Source of the DNA: Patescibacteria group bacterium UBA6164
Lineage (GTDB): Bacteria > Patescibacteriota > Gracilibacteria > BD1-5 > UBA6164
Assembly: GCA_002422305.1 (NCBI GenBank)
Contig: DIUG01000047.1
Span: forward strand, 1 to 12,985
Direction: 5' to 3'
DNA length: 12,985 nucleotides
The number at the start of each line of letters is the position of its first letter. Within the stretch, counting starts at the first letter, position 1. Under the pieces are notes generated by a model, which saw nothing but the letters and a program-made list of their open reading frames with translations, was not told the origin of the DNA and made no database searches. A program made the position numbers and the translations under genes. Shown here piece after piece: positions 1 to 7,452 of the stretch.

Positions 1-22
1 TCCACAGATTTTAGGTAATTAC

Positions 23-598
23 CTATATAAGCAATCATTCACTTATTATTTGTAAATTTTTTAGATTTGGATTATCTATTTTTAGTATTTTGATATAATC
101 ATATATTTCTTTCCAATCATTTTTTTGCTCTACATTGAACTTGATAGTTTTTGGGATTTTGAAATCCTCTTTTTCTAGAAAATTGTAAAGTTTATTTTTT
201 AAATGAATAGTTTTTACAAGATCTGTTTCTATATAGTTTTTAAATCAAACTTTGTTTAGAAAATAAAGTCATCTAGGGGAAAATCAAGATCAAAATTCAA
301 GTATAATAGTATCCTCTTGTTTAATTTTTTCTTGTAAAATAGAATCAATTAGAGATCATCTAGCTTCAATTATACTTGAAAAACTAAGGGATGAGATAAG
401 TTTTCATTTTTCTTTTCAAAATACATTATCAAAACCATCCCATCTTTTTTTTAGGTCATCAAAGCTAAGATTTGATATAGATAATAAAAATTTTATTATT
501 TCCTCAGATGAAAAATAATTTATAAGGCTTCTAAAAAAAGCTGTGAGAGTAAAAGTTTCAGCAAGAAATTTGTAGTCTTTTAGATTATTTTCAAGCAT
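23..598 (-). CDS. Class I SAM-dependent methyltransferase, LCM/COG3315-like, apparently cut short by a frameshift
   Basis: Read with UGA as Gly, this is a 191-residue frame from an ATG at 598 to a TAG at 23-25. SAM-binding motif I is clear: an acidic residue and glycine loop, EFGSGFSPRGL, at about residues 101-111. It is followed by the ETDL acidic-loop motif at 124-127 that is expected after the second strand. This pattern is known from leucine-carboxyl-methyltransferase-like O-methyltransferases; the substrate cannot be told. The last residues, ISEGLLI, lie where the family normally reads SEGLLxY and then continues for roughly 60-80 residues. Shifting frame by one base at CTT gives LLYIGNYLKSV running off the window edge, so the stop looks like a frameshift. 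The gene is alone here, has a 137-bp upstream gap holding a copy of the 29-bp repeat, and has no Shine-Dalgarno sequence. The methyltransferase call is firm; the exact family is moderately sure. Confidence 0.8.
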
Positions 599-669
599 TT
601 ATATTTTTATTAGATTTTATTATTTGCGATATTATAATGATATTATTTATTAATTCAAAAGAAAAATAT

Positions 670-698
670 TCTATCATCCCGTTTAAAATCTGACCACT
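670..698 (-). repeat. 29-bp dispersed repeat, copy A
   Basis: 25 of 29 bases match 7173-7201 in the same orientation; mismatches are at unit positions 7, 10, 16 and 22 of the plus strand. On the minus strand it begins AGTGGTC and ends GATAGA. It lies about 70 bp upstream of the methyltransferase start. A GATAAT box on the minus strand (710-715) sits 11 bp before it, so it may begin the methyltransferase transcript. Its function is unknown. Confidence 0.75.
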
Positions 699-735
699 AT
701 TTTTAAGTAATTATCAAAAATTTTTTAGTTATTTA

Positions 736-2496
736 TTATGATAAAGCCTTATCTAATATATCTCAAAATTGATTATGAGAAACTAATGCATGATTTCATA
801 TTTTATCTCAATGATAAAAACTTACTCCCGATGAATCTTTAGGTAAAGATGCCCATTTTTTAGATAAATTATATTGAAATTTAGATTTATCTAAGTTTCC
901 AGATAAATATTTTTGTAATCATACTTCTTGCATTAATTTAGTAGCTAGATTATCCTGAAATTTTTCATCAAATTTTGTATTTGGATCTATATTATATCTT
1001 TTAATCATATCTTTTAAAGTATTTTGCATAAATTGATATTTTCAAATTGCTGATGATCATGTTACAATTGCATGCCTTTTTTGATATTTTAAAACATCTA
1101 TTAAACTCATTTCAGTAAATTTAATAGTATTTTGTCATCATTTTCAATATATAGCATTATAATTTCAATTCGTACCTTCAGCTATAGATAAAAAATCTAA
1201 TAATCATTTTACTCAATTAGGTAATTTTCAAATATCTATAGATTTATTTTTTCATCAATCATTAAATCATTTTTCAACACTATGCTGTTCATACAATTTA
1301 TTTATATATTCATTAACACTTTTTCAATCAGTCGAAGTAATAGTTAAATTTTCTTTATTAAATTTTAAATTTTCAGATAAATCAGAAATAAGTCAATTTA
1401 ATAGTTCAATATCACTAATAGAAGAAAATGGTATTTTTATAGAACTCTTATCATTTTTTGCTAAAGTTTCTCAACTTAACCACTTTAATATTTCTGTAGA
1501 TCTAACATCTTTAAATCTATCAAAACTTGATTTTTTATATTCTTCAATTTCATTTTTATCTTGAATACTATTTTCTGAAACAATTTTAATTTTATAATTA
1601 TTATGAATCGGTAAATATTCTCAATTAGAATTATAGTATCATGGTCTAGGATTATGTCATCTAATTCATCTAATTCAATTAATTTCTATTTCACTTATTT
1701 TATTTATATCTAATAAATCTCCTGCTCATATTATATTATCAATTTCTTTATTTGTTCAAAAATTTACAACTAATTCATCTCATACTTTTAATAATTCTTT
1801 TGATACATTTCATTTTTCAGATATTAAAAACAGTTTAGATATATCATAATTTTCTTCTTTCATCATATAAACATCTCATGCTGAAAGAAAATCTATTCAT
1901 CACCTTTCAATAGCTTCTTTTACTGCTTGTCTAGATTCTAATCTAACAGTATCTAATTTATCTTTTAGAAGAGAGTCACCTGCCTTTTCATATAATAATT
2001 CTCTTTTTTTTCATTCAGTAATAGTTTTTCAATCATACTGTACTTCTTTTTCTAAATCAGAATTAACATTCTCAGTTAAATCAACACCTTCAATCTCCTC
2101 AACTGGTAATATCTTTTTAATTTCATTATTTATTTCATTCAATAATTCTTTTAATTGTTTAGAAATTCATTCTTCTTTTCAAGATAATCACTTTACCTCT
2201 TCTTGATATTTTTTCACTTTTTCAGCTAATTCTTGAAATTCTTTATCTTTTGGATCTCAATCTTTTAATAATCTAGTTCTTAGATTAGATTCCATTTTTC
2301 ATATAAAACTTTTTGATGATTTTAAAGTTTCAAGTTCTTTTTTTAATGATTCTATTCTTTCTTGTTCCGGAGTTAAATCTTTTTCCTCTATATTCTCTTG
2401 AACTAATTTATTTTCTTTTACACTAAAAGCTTGCTCACTTAATCCAAAAAATAATAATTGTAAAAAACTTTTTCTTAATTGTTTAATTATGTACAT
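736..2496 (-). CDS. Exported muramidase-like protein with coiled coil and C-terminal phage-lysozyme-type domain
   Basis: 586 residues from ATG at 2496 to TAA at 736. The N-terminus (MYIIKQLRKSFLQLLFFGLS) is a short basic then hydrophobic stretch that could be a signal or membrane anchor. Residues about 25-125 are Lys/Glu-rich and predicted coiled coil. A middle domain carries PRPGYYNSNGEYLPIH near 283-298, which I cannot assign. The last ~160 residues resemble phage-type muramidases: IAEGT with candidate catalytic Glu440, then SSAIGKYQFMQNTL around 481-494, and a later FQDNLATKLM helix of the kind that follows GKYQF in this fold. The likely role is cutting or remodelling peptidoglycan outside the cell, of its own envelope or of a host or prey cell; the sequence cannot separate these. 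The start codon sits 2 bp from an AT-only hairpin (2499-2535). The general class is fairly sure, the exact glycoside hydrolase family is not. Confidence 0.72.
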
Positions 2497-2498
2497 AA

Positions 2499-2535
2499 AA
2501 AATTAGTAAAAATATAAAATATTCTTACTAATTTT
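2499..2535 (-). terminator. AT-only hairpin between rnr and the muramidase-like gene
   Basis: Perfect 11-bp inverted repeat (AAAATTAGTAA / TTACTAATTTT) with a 15-nt loop. On the minus strand it follows rnr by 86 bp and is followed by TTTTTT and then at once by the ATG of the next gene. It may be a weak intrinsic terminator for rnr, or a structure controlling translation of the downstream gene. It contains one G-C pair per arm, so its stability is low. Confidence 0.45.
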
Positions 2536-2621
2536 AACATATTTAAAATTTTATAGCAAATTTAATTGGTATATTTTTTTTATTACTATCAATTACTATA
2601 AAAATTTATTATAATATTAAA

Positions 2622-4736
2622 TTATAATACTTTGAAATTTAATCTAAGTAAACTTTCATCAGCTTCTATTAATTTCACCTTCACACTATCTCATAATCTA
2701 TATTTCTTTCAAGTAAATAAATCTAAATGTTGTTTTAAATCATCTAAATATTCAGTCCTTGGTAATTCTACAAATCATTCAGCTGTATCTTTTAACAAAA
2801 CAAAAAATCATTTAGGAATAACTCAATTTATTATTCAATCAAATTCTTCTCAAATCTTATTTTTATAATACTTAACTATAAAATAATCCCTAACTTTATA
2901 TTCTAATTTCTCGGCCTTTCTTTCTTTATCTGAAGTATGTTTTGCTACATCTTCTAAAATAGAATTATAATGATTTAATCTTTTTGCATCTAATTTATTA
3001 TGTAATTTTTCTTTTATTATTCTATGAATTTGTAAATCTGGATATCTTCTAATAGGTGAAGTAAAATGACTATAAAAATTAAGTCCTAAACCAAAATGAC
3101 CAAAATTTTCTTTACTATATATAGCCTTAGAAAGAGTTTTTAAAATAGATTTTTCTAAAAATAATTTAGCTCATTCTTCCATTTTAGAAACATATTTTAA
3201 TAAATTATCAATTTCCTTTGTATTTCATTTTTCAAGAATAAATTTTATTCAAAAAAGATTTAAAGTATTTTGTAAAGTAAGTAGACTATCTTCTTTTGGC
3301 TCTTCGTGTATTCTATATAAAAAAGGTAAATTTGAAAATTCTTTACTTACTGCCTCATTTGCACTTATCATAAATTCTTCTATAATTTTATTTGAATCAT
3401 ATCTCGTATATTCTTTTATACTTTCAATATTTCAATCATTATCTAATAAAATTTTAGTTTCAGGAAAGTCAAAGTTTAATATTCAATTATTATTTCTATA
3501 TTTTGTAATTTTTTCCTTTAATTCATTTGATATTACAATAGCTTGAATTAATTTATGAGTAATTTTTCATCCAAATAATAATTTTATCTCTTCTAATAAA
3601 TTCATTCAAACAGTTTCTCATAAAATGTTATTTTTTTTTGACTTTTTTATTATTTCATCTACTTCTTTATAAGTTAATCTAAAATTACTATTAATAATTG
3701 ATTCATATACTTTTTGTGATTTTATTTTTCAATTATTTCAAATAATCATTTCACAAGTAAGAGTAAATTTTTCTGTATATGGATTCAAACTACATAAATC
3801 ATTACTAAGTTTTTCTGGTAACATAGGTATAACTCTATCTACTAAATAAATAGAAGTTGCTCTTTTATAAGCCTCTTTATCAAGTAAATTATTTTCTGTT
3901 ACATATTCTGAAACATCTGCAATATGAACAAATAATTTATAATCTCATGAATCAAGTTTTTCTATAGAAATAGCATCATCTAAGTCTTTTGCATCATCTC
4001 AATCTATTGTAAAAGTAAATAAATTAGTTAAATTTTTTCTTGCTCCTCTCTCAGCCTCTCAAAAAGACAAAGAAGAATCTACAATCTTGTTTATTCTAAT
4101 TTCTCCTTTTGAATTAATTTTCTCTGCAAATTTTAAAATTTCATCACTAAATTTTATTCTAGCTCATCATTCTACAATTAGAGATAAAATATCTATTTTT
4201 TTATCTCATTTTTTTCATAATATCTCTTTAATTTCTCATTCAGGATTTTTTCATATCCAATCTGTAACATGAACTCAAACTATATCTCTATCTTTTGCAT
4301 TCATACTTTTTTTTCATGCAACAAAGATATCATTTTTTATCTGATAATTATTTGGTATGACAAATCAAAAAGTTCAACTTTTTCAAAGTCTATATTCTCA
4401 AACTATTAATTCTATTTTTCTCTCAATAATATTAATAATTACAGCTTCATCTTTTCAATTAAATTTTTTTATATAAGCTTCTACTTTATCTCAATCTAAA
4501 GCTCAATTTTTATTTTGTGAAAAAACAAAATAACCTTTTTCTAATCAATCAATATCTATAAATCAAAAGTCTCCTTTTCACTGAGAATATATTCATATTA
4601 TTTTAATTTCATTAAAGTCATTTTTATAATTATTTTTATCATTAGAGAGTGGAAATCATTTTTTTTCTTTTTTACTATTTTTTTTATATCTTTCTTTTTT
4701 ATTATTTTGTCAAATGATAATATTTTTTTTGTTCAT
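2622..4736 (-). CDS. rnr: Ribonuclease R (RNase II/VacB family 3'-5' exoribonuclease)
   Basis: 704 residues, normal for RNase R. After a Lys/Asn-rich start (1-40) come OB/cold-shock-like segments (about 45-220). The RNB catalytic core opens with TIDGDDAKDLDDAIS, placing the four metal-binding aspartates at 245, 251, 253 and 254, spaced as in RNase II. Further RNB hallmarks are FVHIADVSEYV and HFTSPIRRYPDLQIHR. The final ~85 residues (GEEFDGIINGVIPKGFFVLL onward) are an S1 RNA-binding domain. The enzyme degrades structured RNA and takes part in mRNA and rRNA turnover in the cytoplasm. An in-frame TAA lies directly before the ATG, which fixes the start. TGA-coded glycines occur throughout. It diverges from tRNA-Leu with a promoter facing it about 75 bp upstream. 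No key residue is missing. Confidence 0.96.
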
Positions 4737-4812
4737 TTAATATTTATAATTAAAATAATCACTTATTTAAATAATTTTTAAAATTATCTTTAAAAAATTA
4801 TTTATTAGTATA

Positions 4813-4840
4813 ATTATACAAAATAATAAAAAATTTGCAA
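4813..4840 (-). promoter_or_regulatory. Sigma70-type promoter for rnr, sharing its -35 with the tRNA promoter
   Basis: On the minus strand TTGCAA (4835-4840) is followed by a 16-nt spacer and a consensus TATAAT (4813-4818). The predicted start is near 4806, giving a leader of about 70 nt before the rnr ATG. TTGCAA is its own reverse complement and also serves the promoter facing the other way. Confidence 0.65.
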
Positions 4841-4862
4841 AAAATAACTTTTATACTATAAT
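4835..4862 (+). promoter_or_regulatory. Sigma70-type promoter for tRNA-Leu
   Basis: TTGCAA (4835-4840), a 16-nt spacer and consensus TATAAT (4857-4862). The predicted start is near 4869, about 59 nt before the tRNA 5' end. It mirrors the rnr promoter exactly in -35 sequence, spacer length and -10 sequence. Confidence 0.7.
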
Positions 4863-4887
4863 CACTAACACACAATAAATATGTGTT

Positions 4888-4919
4888 ATATGGGGCCACC
4901 TTTGGTGGTTCCACCATAT
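4888..4919 (+). other. GC-rich leader hairpin just upstream of tRNA-Leu
   Basis: An outer stem ATATGG/CCATAT and an inner stem CCACC-TTT-GGTGG can join through GG/CC pairs with small TT and A bulges, giving about 13 bp. It ends 8 nt before the tRNA. A shorter alternative, GGTG-GTTC-CACC (4904-4915), excludes it. A second small hairpin, AACACA/TGTGTT, lies just upstream (4867-4887). No U-run follows, so it is not a terminator; a role in 5' processing is possible. Confidence 0.6.
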
Positions 4920-4927
4920 TAAAATAA

Positions 4928-5012
4928 GCCTAGATGGTGGAATTGGTAGACACAGGGGACTCAAAATCCCCCGGCTTCGGTCGTGAGGGTTCGATTCCCT
5001 CTTTAGGCACCA
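4928..5012 (+). tRNA. tRNA-Leu (anticodon CAA), CCA encoded
   Basis: Full class II cloverleaf. The acceptor stem GCCTAGA/TTTAGGC has one G-U pair, discriminator A, and an encoded CCA at 5010-5012. The D-loop contains AATTGGTAGACAC, typical of tRNA-Leu. The anticodon stem GGGGA/TCCCC carries the loop CTCAAAA with anticodon CAA at 4962-4964, reading UUG. The variable arm CGGC-TTCG-GTCG is closed by a UUCG tetraloop. The T-arm is GAGGG-TTCGATT-CCCTC. It stands as a single-gene unit with its own promoter and a downstream hairpin at 5049-5098. Its high GC relative to the surroundings reflects structural constraint. Confidence 0.98.
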
Positions 5013-5048
5013 AATATAGTTTTATAAATCTTAAACTAGAATTAAAAT

Positions 5049-5098
5049 AATAAGCAATACTTTTAAAGTTCTTTGACTCTAAATAAGTAATGCTTATT
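5049..5098. terminator. Probable bidirectional terminator between tRNA-Leu and the response regulator gene
   Basis: Arms AATAAGCAATACTT (5049-5062) and AAGTAATGCTTATT (5085-5098) pair over 14 positions with one A-A mismatch, and a smaller inner stem forms in the loop. On the plus strand it is followed by TTTTTATTCTT, suiting the tRNA transcript. On the minus strand it follows the response regulator stop (5163) by 65 bp with a weaker T-rich tail. Confidence 0.6.
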
Positions 5099-5162
5099 TT
5101 TATTCTTAAAAAATTTATAAAATAATACTTAAATATTACATTTTTAACTAAATATGATTTCT

Positions 5163-5636
5163 CTATATTTTTATATTTATTTCTATATTTATATCATCTC
5201 AACCATTTGGATTTTTTATTTTAAATTTATTTAATCAAGGTTGTATATAAATAGTTTTTTTTCTTTCTGCATTTTCTAAATGTTCTTTTACTTTTTCAAA
5301 AGCAACTTTTGGAGTAGTATCAGCTTTTATTAAATAATCATCTGCTCACATTTTCATAGCTTCTTCTATTTTATCTTTATCTACTATATTTGTAAAAATA
5401 ATTATTTTACATTTTGAAGAAGTTTGAGATTTTATTACTTCAAGTGTTTCAAATCAATTCATTGTTGGCATCATTATATCTAGCAAAATAATATCTGGAT
5501 TAAATGTTGCTAATTTAGATACTCCTTCTAAACCTTCATATGCTGATTCTACCTCATATCATTCTTTTATAAATTTTAAAGCATACATTTCATTTAAAAC
5601 CTTATCATCTTCTATTATTAATAATTTTTTATTCAT
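5163..5636 (-). CDS. Stand-alone response regulator receiver (REC) protein
   Basis: 157 residues with a complete receiver domain and no output domain. Visible key residues are the acidic pocket E9-D10-D11, phospho-acceptor Asp53 in IILLDIMMP, Thr82 in IIIFTN, and Lys104 in DDYLIKADTTP. Residues about 122-157 form a short tail with many Lys, Asn and Ile, ending NGGDDINIEINIKI, and no HTH or enzymatic motif. Such CheY-like proteins act by phosphorylation-dependent binding to a partner protein; no histidine kinase is in the window. It lies 50 bp downstream of the cyclic-nucleotide-binding gene on the same strand, probably as one transcript. The start is the ATG at 5636; there is no Shine-Dalgarno sequence. 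Confidence 0.93.
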
Positions 5637-5686
5637 AACATTATCTTAAATACTAAAATATATAATATATATAACACATTTATTTT

Positions 5687-6097
5687 TTATAAATTATTAT
5701 TTAAAATAACTCTATTATTAATAATTTTTTTTATTTTTTCTAATAATTCTGGATATTTTTTTGTTAAACTATTTATAGAAAATCCTAAAATAACAATTAA
5801 TTCACAATCAATTTTAGCTGTAGCAGTTGCCATTCTTTTATTTGTTTTTCAAAACAAAGCCATTTCTCACAAAATTTCTTCTGCTGAAACTTCTCAAAGA
5901 ATTATTTTTTTTCAATTATTAATCTTTGATATCTCAATATTTCATTCTTTTAATAAATACATAGCTGATGCTTCATCTTGATCATAAAATAATACATCTC
6001 AAGCTTTTAAGTGTTTTTCTTGACAAAATAAAGATAAATCTTCTTTTTCTTTTTCTGTAAGATTAGATAATAACTTAATTCAATCTATTATAGACAT
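5687..6097 (-). CDS. Single-domain cyclic-nucleotide-binding (Crp/cNMP-type) protein
   Basis: 136 residues forming one cNMP-binding beta-roll and little more. The N-terminal helix (MSIIDGIKLLSNLTEKEKEDL) is followed by the usual GDVLFYDQDEASAMYLLKEG segment. The phosphate-binding cassette is GEMALFGKTNKRMATATA, with Gly77, Glu78 and Arg88 where the ligand-binding Glu and Arg are expected. It ends after a C-terminal helix with no DNA-binding HTH, so it is not a Crp-type transcription factor by itself. It may sense a nucleotide and act through a partner, plausibly in the same pathway as the receiver protein encoded 50 bp downstream. Ligand and partner are unknown. Confidence 0.88.
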
Positions 6098-6422
6098 AAT
6101 AATTATTTAATATTAATAAATATATACTAAAAAATATTTTAAAAACTAAACAATCTAAATTTATCATTTTCATAATTTTTATCATTCCTACGAAGTATAG
6201 AAATACATTAAAAGTATAAATATATTTAATTAAAATATTTTTCAATATAATTAAATATAATGATAACATTTTATTAATTATTAAGCAAATTTTTTGATAT
6301 TTTTTTTTATTTTTTCAAAATAATAGTAATAATTTTAACATAAATTTTATTTAGGTGAGATTTTTCTGTAAGGAATTCAAATCTACATTTCTTACTTTAA
6401 TATTTTAACATAAAGATTTTAA
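6098..6422. other. 325-bp gene-free AT-rich gap with a small hairpin
   Basis: No credible coding frame under code 25. The only visible structure is an 8-bp inverted repeat GTAAGGAA/TTTCTTAC (6368-6375 and 6388-6395), one pair being G-U on the plus strand, followed on plus by a moderately T-rich stretch. It may terminate a plus-strand transcript, but no plus-strand gene precedes it. The right part must hold the 3' end of the GNAT transcript and the left part the promoter of the cNMP-binding gene; I could not place either firmly. Confidence 0.4.
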
Positions 6423-6971
6423 TTATCTTTTAAATTTTTCCTTAAATATTTCCATAATAATCTCATCATGAAATTCTCAAAAAATATAATTATGTTTTTT
6501 AAATCTTCATACTTCAATAAATCAAAGTTTATCATAAACCTTTTTTGCTCTTGTATTTTTAGAATTTAATCTTAAATAAACTTTATTTAATCATAATACA
6601 TCAAAAACATATTTCAAAATTAAGTAAATTGACTCTGTTCAATATCATTTTGATAAATTTTTTTCATCAGTTATAACTATTCATAATTCAGTATGCATAT
6701 TTCTAAAATCTATTTTCATCAAAGAAATATTTCAAATTACTTTTTTATCTTGATTTATAAAAATAGAGAAAGTTAATTGTTCTTTATTTTTATTCAAATT
6801 ATCATAATATTTTTCTTCGGCTTCTTTTGATATTATTGATCAAAACATAAGTCATAAATAAGATTGTATTTCTATATTATTTATTCATTTATACCATATT
6901 TCTATATCTTGTTTTTCAGGAACAATAAGAGAAATTTTTTCTCAATTTATTACAATAATTCTTTTATTCAT
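6423..6971 (-). CDS. GNAT-family N-acetyltransferase (RimJ/RimL-like)
   Basis: 182 residues. The acetyl-CoA-binding motif A is visible as ELGIVITDEKNLSKGYGTES, with the pyrophosphate loop at residues 108-113 (KGYGTE); both glycines there are TGA codons. Motif B follows as NKVYLRLNSKNTRAKKVYDK then LGF, the typical end of RimJ/RimL-type enzymes. These proteins acetylate protein N-termini, amino sugars, amino acids or drugs; the substrate cannot be read from this sequence. ATG at 6971 is the first Met and gives the usual length. The upstream 480-bp region contains the GC-rich island and 29-bp repeat copy B, which may form its leader. Confidence 0.9.
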
Positions 6972-6993
6972 ATTATTTTATCAAAAACTAAAT

Positions 6994-6999
6994 TATAAT
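6994..6999 (+). promoter_or_regulatory. Possible -10 box (TATAAT) facing the GC-rich island
   Basis: A consensus TATAAT lies 12 bp before the GC-rich island on the plus strand, with no convincing -35. It would start a plus-strand RNA near 7007. In DNA this AT-rich such a hexamer can occur by chance. Confidence 0.3.
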
Positions 7000-7010
7000 A
7001 TTTTATCAAA

Positions 7011-7116
7011 GCATTTCGAAATTATGGACTTAAAAGCCCGCTTAGTTGTCTTACACCTTATCCATGTGCTATCACTTCTGATCCGAACAGCCTTGTTGGT
7101 AGCTTCATTACTGAAG
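7011..7116. ncRNA. Candidate structured RNA (GC-rich island), strand uncertain
   Basis: By hand count 44 of 106 bases are G or C, far above the flanking intergenic DNA, and no frame codes. Short stems are visible: CTTCA/TGAAG (7103-7107 with 7112-7116); GCT-ATCA/TGAT-AGC (7068-7091) with a 6-nt bulge; ATGGA/TCCAT (7024-7065) enclosing further pairs. On the minus strand the first stem has a GTAA loop, a GNRA type. If transcribed on minus it would be a leader ending 40 bp before the GNAT gene; on plus, a free RNA with the TATAAT at 6994 and the hairpin at 7267-7298 as its end. It does not match the conserved cores I know of tmRNA, RNase P RNA, SRP RNA or common riboswitches. Confidence 0.45.
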
Positions 7117-7172
7117 TTAAATTAAGTATAAACTAAATATGTATTTTTTCAATATTATTTTTTACATGTTTA

Positions 7173-7201
7173 TCTATCGTCTCGTTTCAAATCCGACCAC
7201 T
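7173..7201 (-). repeat. 29-bp dispersed repeat, copy B
   Basis: Same orientation as copy A at 670-698, 25/29 identical; flanking sequence on either side is not related. On the minus strand a TATGAT box (7211-7216) lies 9 bp before it, mirroring the spacing of the GATAAT box before copy A. It lies about 200 bp upstream of the GNAT start, with the GC-rich island between. Confidence 0.75.
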
Positions 7202-7266
7202 TTTAGTTAGATCATAATCATGACTTAAAAACTCATAAAAATGTCAGTTGATAGTAATCCTAAATC

Positions 7267-7298
7267 TAAATAAAATCACTACGGAGTAATTTTATTTA
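7267..7298. terminator. 14-bp hairpin, possible terminator
   Basis: Arms TAAATAAAATCACT (7267-7280) and AGTAATTTTATTTA (7285-7298) with a 4-nt loop. Pairing is complete on the minus strand (one G-U) and has one C-A mismatch on plus. A T-rich run follows on the plus side (to about 7312). It could end a plus-strand RNA from the island, or insulate the glycosyltransferase promoter. Confidence 0.45.
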
Positions 7299-7452
7299 TT
7301 TTAAATTTTTTTCATTATACTAAAAAATATAATATTTTTAAGATATTAAAATTTAATATTTTTTTAATATCAATACAAAAAAAACAAAAAATTTTTAAAA
7401 AACAACTTTTTAGAGTATAATAGATAAAATATTAATTGCTAAAAATGAAAAA

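Noticed and set aside
2632..2868. 78-codon plus-strand open frame.
   Set aside because: Antisense to the S1 domain of RNase R; no independent coding signs.
4904..4915. GGTGG-T-TCC-ACC resembles the T-box antiterminator core (GGUGGNACC).
   Set aside because: No Stem I, specifier loop or terminator; the leader is under 60 nt and precedes a tRNA gene, not an aminoacyl-tRNA synthetase or amino-acid gene.
6075..6269. 64-codon minus-strand open frame.
   Set aside because: Low-complexity hydrophobic translation from AT-rich spacer, overlapping the well-supported cNMP-binding gene in another frame.
7181..7197. CGTTTCAAATCCGAC looks like a tRNA T-loop on the plus strand.
   Set aside because: The flanking five bases do not pair as a T-stem and there is no acceptor, D or anticodon arm.
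7173..7201. The minus strand of the 29-bp repeat slightly resembles the tmRNA 5' end (GGATTCGAC).
   Set aside because: No matching 3' half with T-arm and CCA is present nearby, and a second copy exists without any tmRNA context.
670..7201. The two 29-bp repeats as ends of a composite transposon or as a CRISPR array.
   Set aside because: They are 6.5 kb apart in direct orientation with ordinary genes between, no transposase or cas gene, and no regular spacing.
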